From Parasalinivibrio latis (GTDB lineage Bacteria; Pseudomonadota; Gammaproteobacteria; Enterobacterales; Vibrionaceae): DNA of 64,000 nucleotides. Below, piece after piece: positions 63,673 to 64,000 of the stretch (its first letter is position 1; each line of letters starts with the position of its first letter). The DNA is taken from assembly GCF_036825535.1 (NCBI RefSeq), contig NZ_CP098812.1, positions 3,717,056 through 3,781,055 on the forward strand, given 5' to 3'. The notes beneath the pieces were generated by a model. That model searched no databases. It was not told the DNA's origin and saw only the letters and a list, made by a program, of their open reading frames with translations. The position numbers were made by a program, and so were the translations under genes.

Positions 63673-64000
63673 TCCATAAATCCTGTAATTGATTAGTTAA
63701 ATATTCTTATTTCTTTGTTGTTTGCATGGTAATGAGAGTCACTCCACAAAATTAAATACTCTTTGGTTATTTCAGATAACCGGATCATCAAACCGAGCCC
63801 TGTGGAGAAATTGTAGTTATGTGAAAAGCATTGTGGGTAAATTGTCTGATACAAGGTAAGATCAGGGGTTTAACGGTGCGATCAATGTGAATAACTGAGA
63901 TCGGGCTTATTATTTTGTGGATCGTTTGGCTGGCGATCATGGGGCGAGAAGGTTAAACTTGTCACCCTTTGGTAATCAGTAAGAGTGAGTGGAGTTTACG
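63673..64000. other. Gene-free right end with GATC and DnaA-box-like sites
   Basis: No frame of interest in 328 bases. Six GATC sites occur (63783, 63860, 63880, 63899, 63920, 63935). One-mismatch DnaA boxes are TGTGGAGAA (63801-63809) and TGTGGGTAA (63832-63840), with the weaker TGTGGATCG at 63916-63924. The region probably includes the promoter of a rightward gene beyond the edge. In vibrios that neighbour is dnaA, as I recall, but the coding start is not visible here. Confidence 0.5.

Overview
The window is the replication-origin neighbourhood of the main chromosome of a gammaproteobacterium, most likely a Vibrionaceae-type organism. The case rests on gene order. oriC lies between mnmG and mioC, mioC is followed directly by mnmE-yidC-yidD-rnpA-rpmH and then an amino-acid ABC transporter, and the ilvLGMEDA, comM, srkA-dsbA, trkAH-rsmB-fmt-def and dprA-smg-purEK-tsaC-hemF-aroE groups follow on one side. 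As far as I recall, this is the arrangement of vibrio chromosome I. The genus cannot be fixed from the sequence alone.

Layout from the left. At 1-1.8 kb are thiC (cut by the window edge) with its TPP riboswitch, and the fluoride channel gene crcB. At 2.0-2.55 kb is a tandem array of 109-bp units, each carrying the 3' end of the neighbouring tRNA-Trp plus a terminator-like hairpin. At 2.5-8.7 kb is a complete rRNA operon on the minus strand (16S, tRNA-Ile, tRNA-Ala, 23S, 5S, tRNA-Asp, terminator, tRNA-Trp) behind three tandem promoters. At 8.8-18.6 kb are housekeeping genes: yrdA, yrdB, aroE, hemF, tsaC, purEK under a PurR box, a zinc-ribbon protein, smg, dprA, a LysM protein, def and fmt. At 18.7-22.9 kb are rsmB and the TrkAH potassium uptake genes. 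At 22.9-26.2 kb is a less canonical stretch: a Spo0M-like protein, a diguanylate cyclase, a GntR-type regulator, and a small Arg-rich ORF behind a leader that can hide its ribosome binding site. At 26.3-32.5 kb are yihD, ccoG, srkA, dsbA, yihG and comM. At 32.7-39.2 kb is the branched-chain amino-acid operon ilvLGMEDA with a leader peptide and attenuator.

From 39.3 kb to the right edge every protein gene is on the minus strand: an Xre-type regulator, glmS with a DeoR-family regulator, a six-gene tRNA operon, glmU, the ATP synthase operon atpIBEFHAGDC, parBA, rsmG and mnmG. Then comes oriC (about 56.56-56.82 kb), then mioC, mnmE, yidC, yidD, rnpA, rpmH and the ABC transporter. The last 330 bp hold no gene but carry GATC sites and DnaA-box-like sequences. 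They probably belong to the control region of a gene beyond the edge, plausibly dnaA.

Most of the window is conserved core genome. The unusual parts are the tRNA-Trp-derived repeat array, which resembles the rtT repeats of E. coli tyrT in organisation and keeps its hairpin by a compensatory change, and the small-ORF/leader/terminator unit at 25.87-26.18 kb. I saw no CRISPR array, insertion sequence, prophage or defence island.
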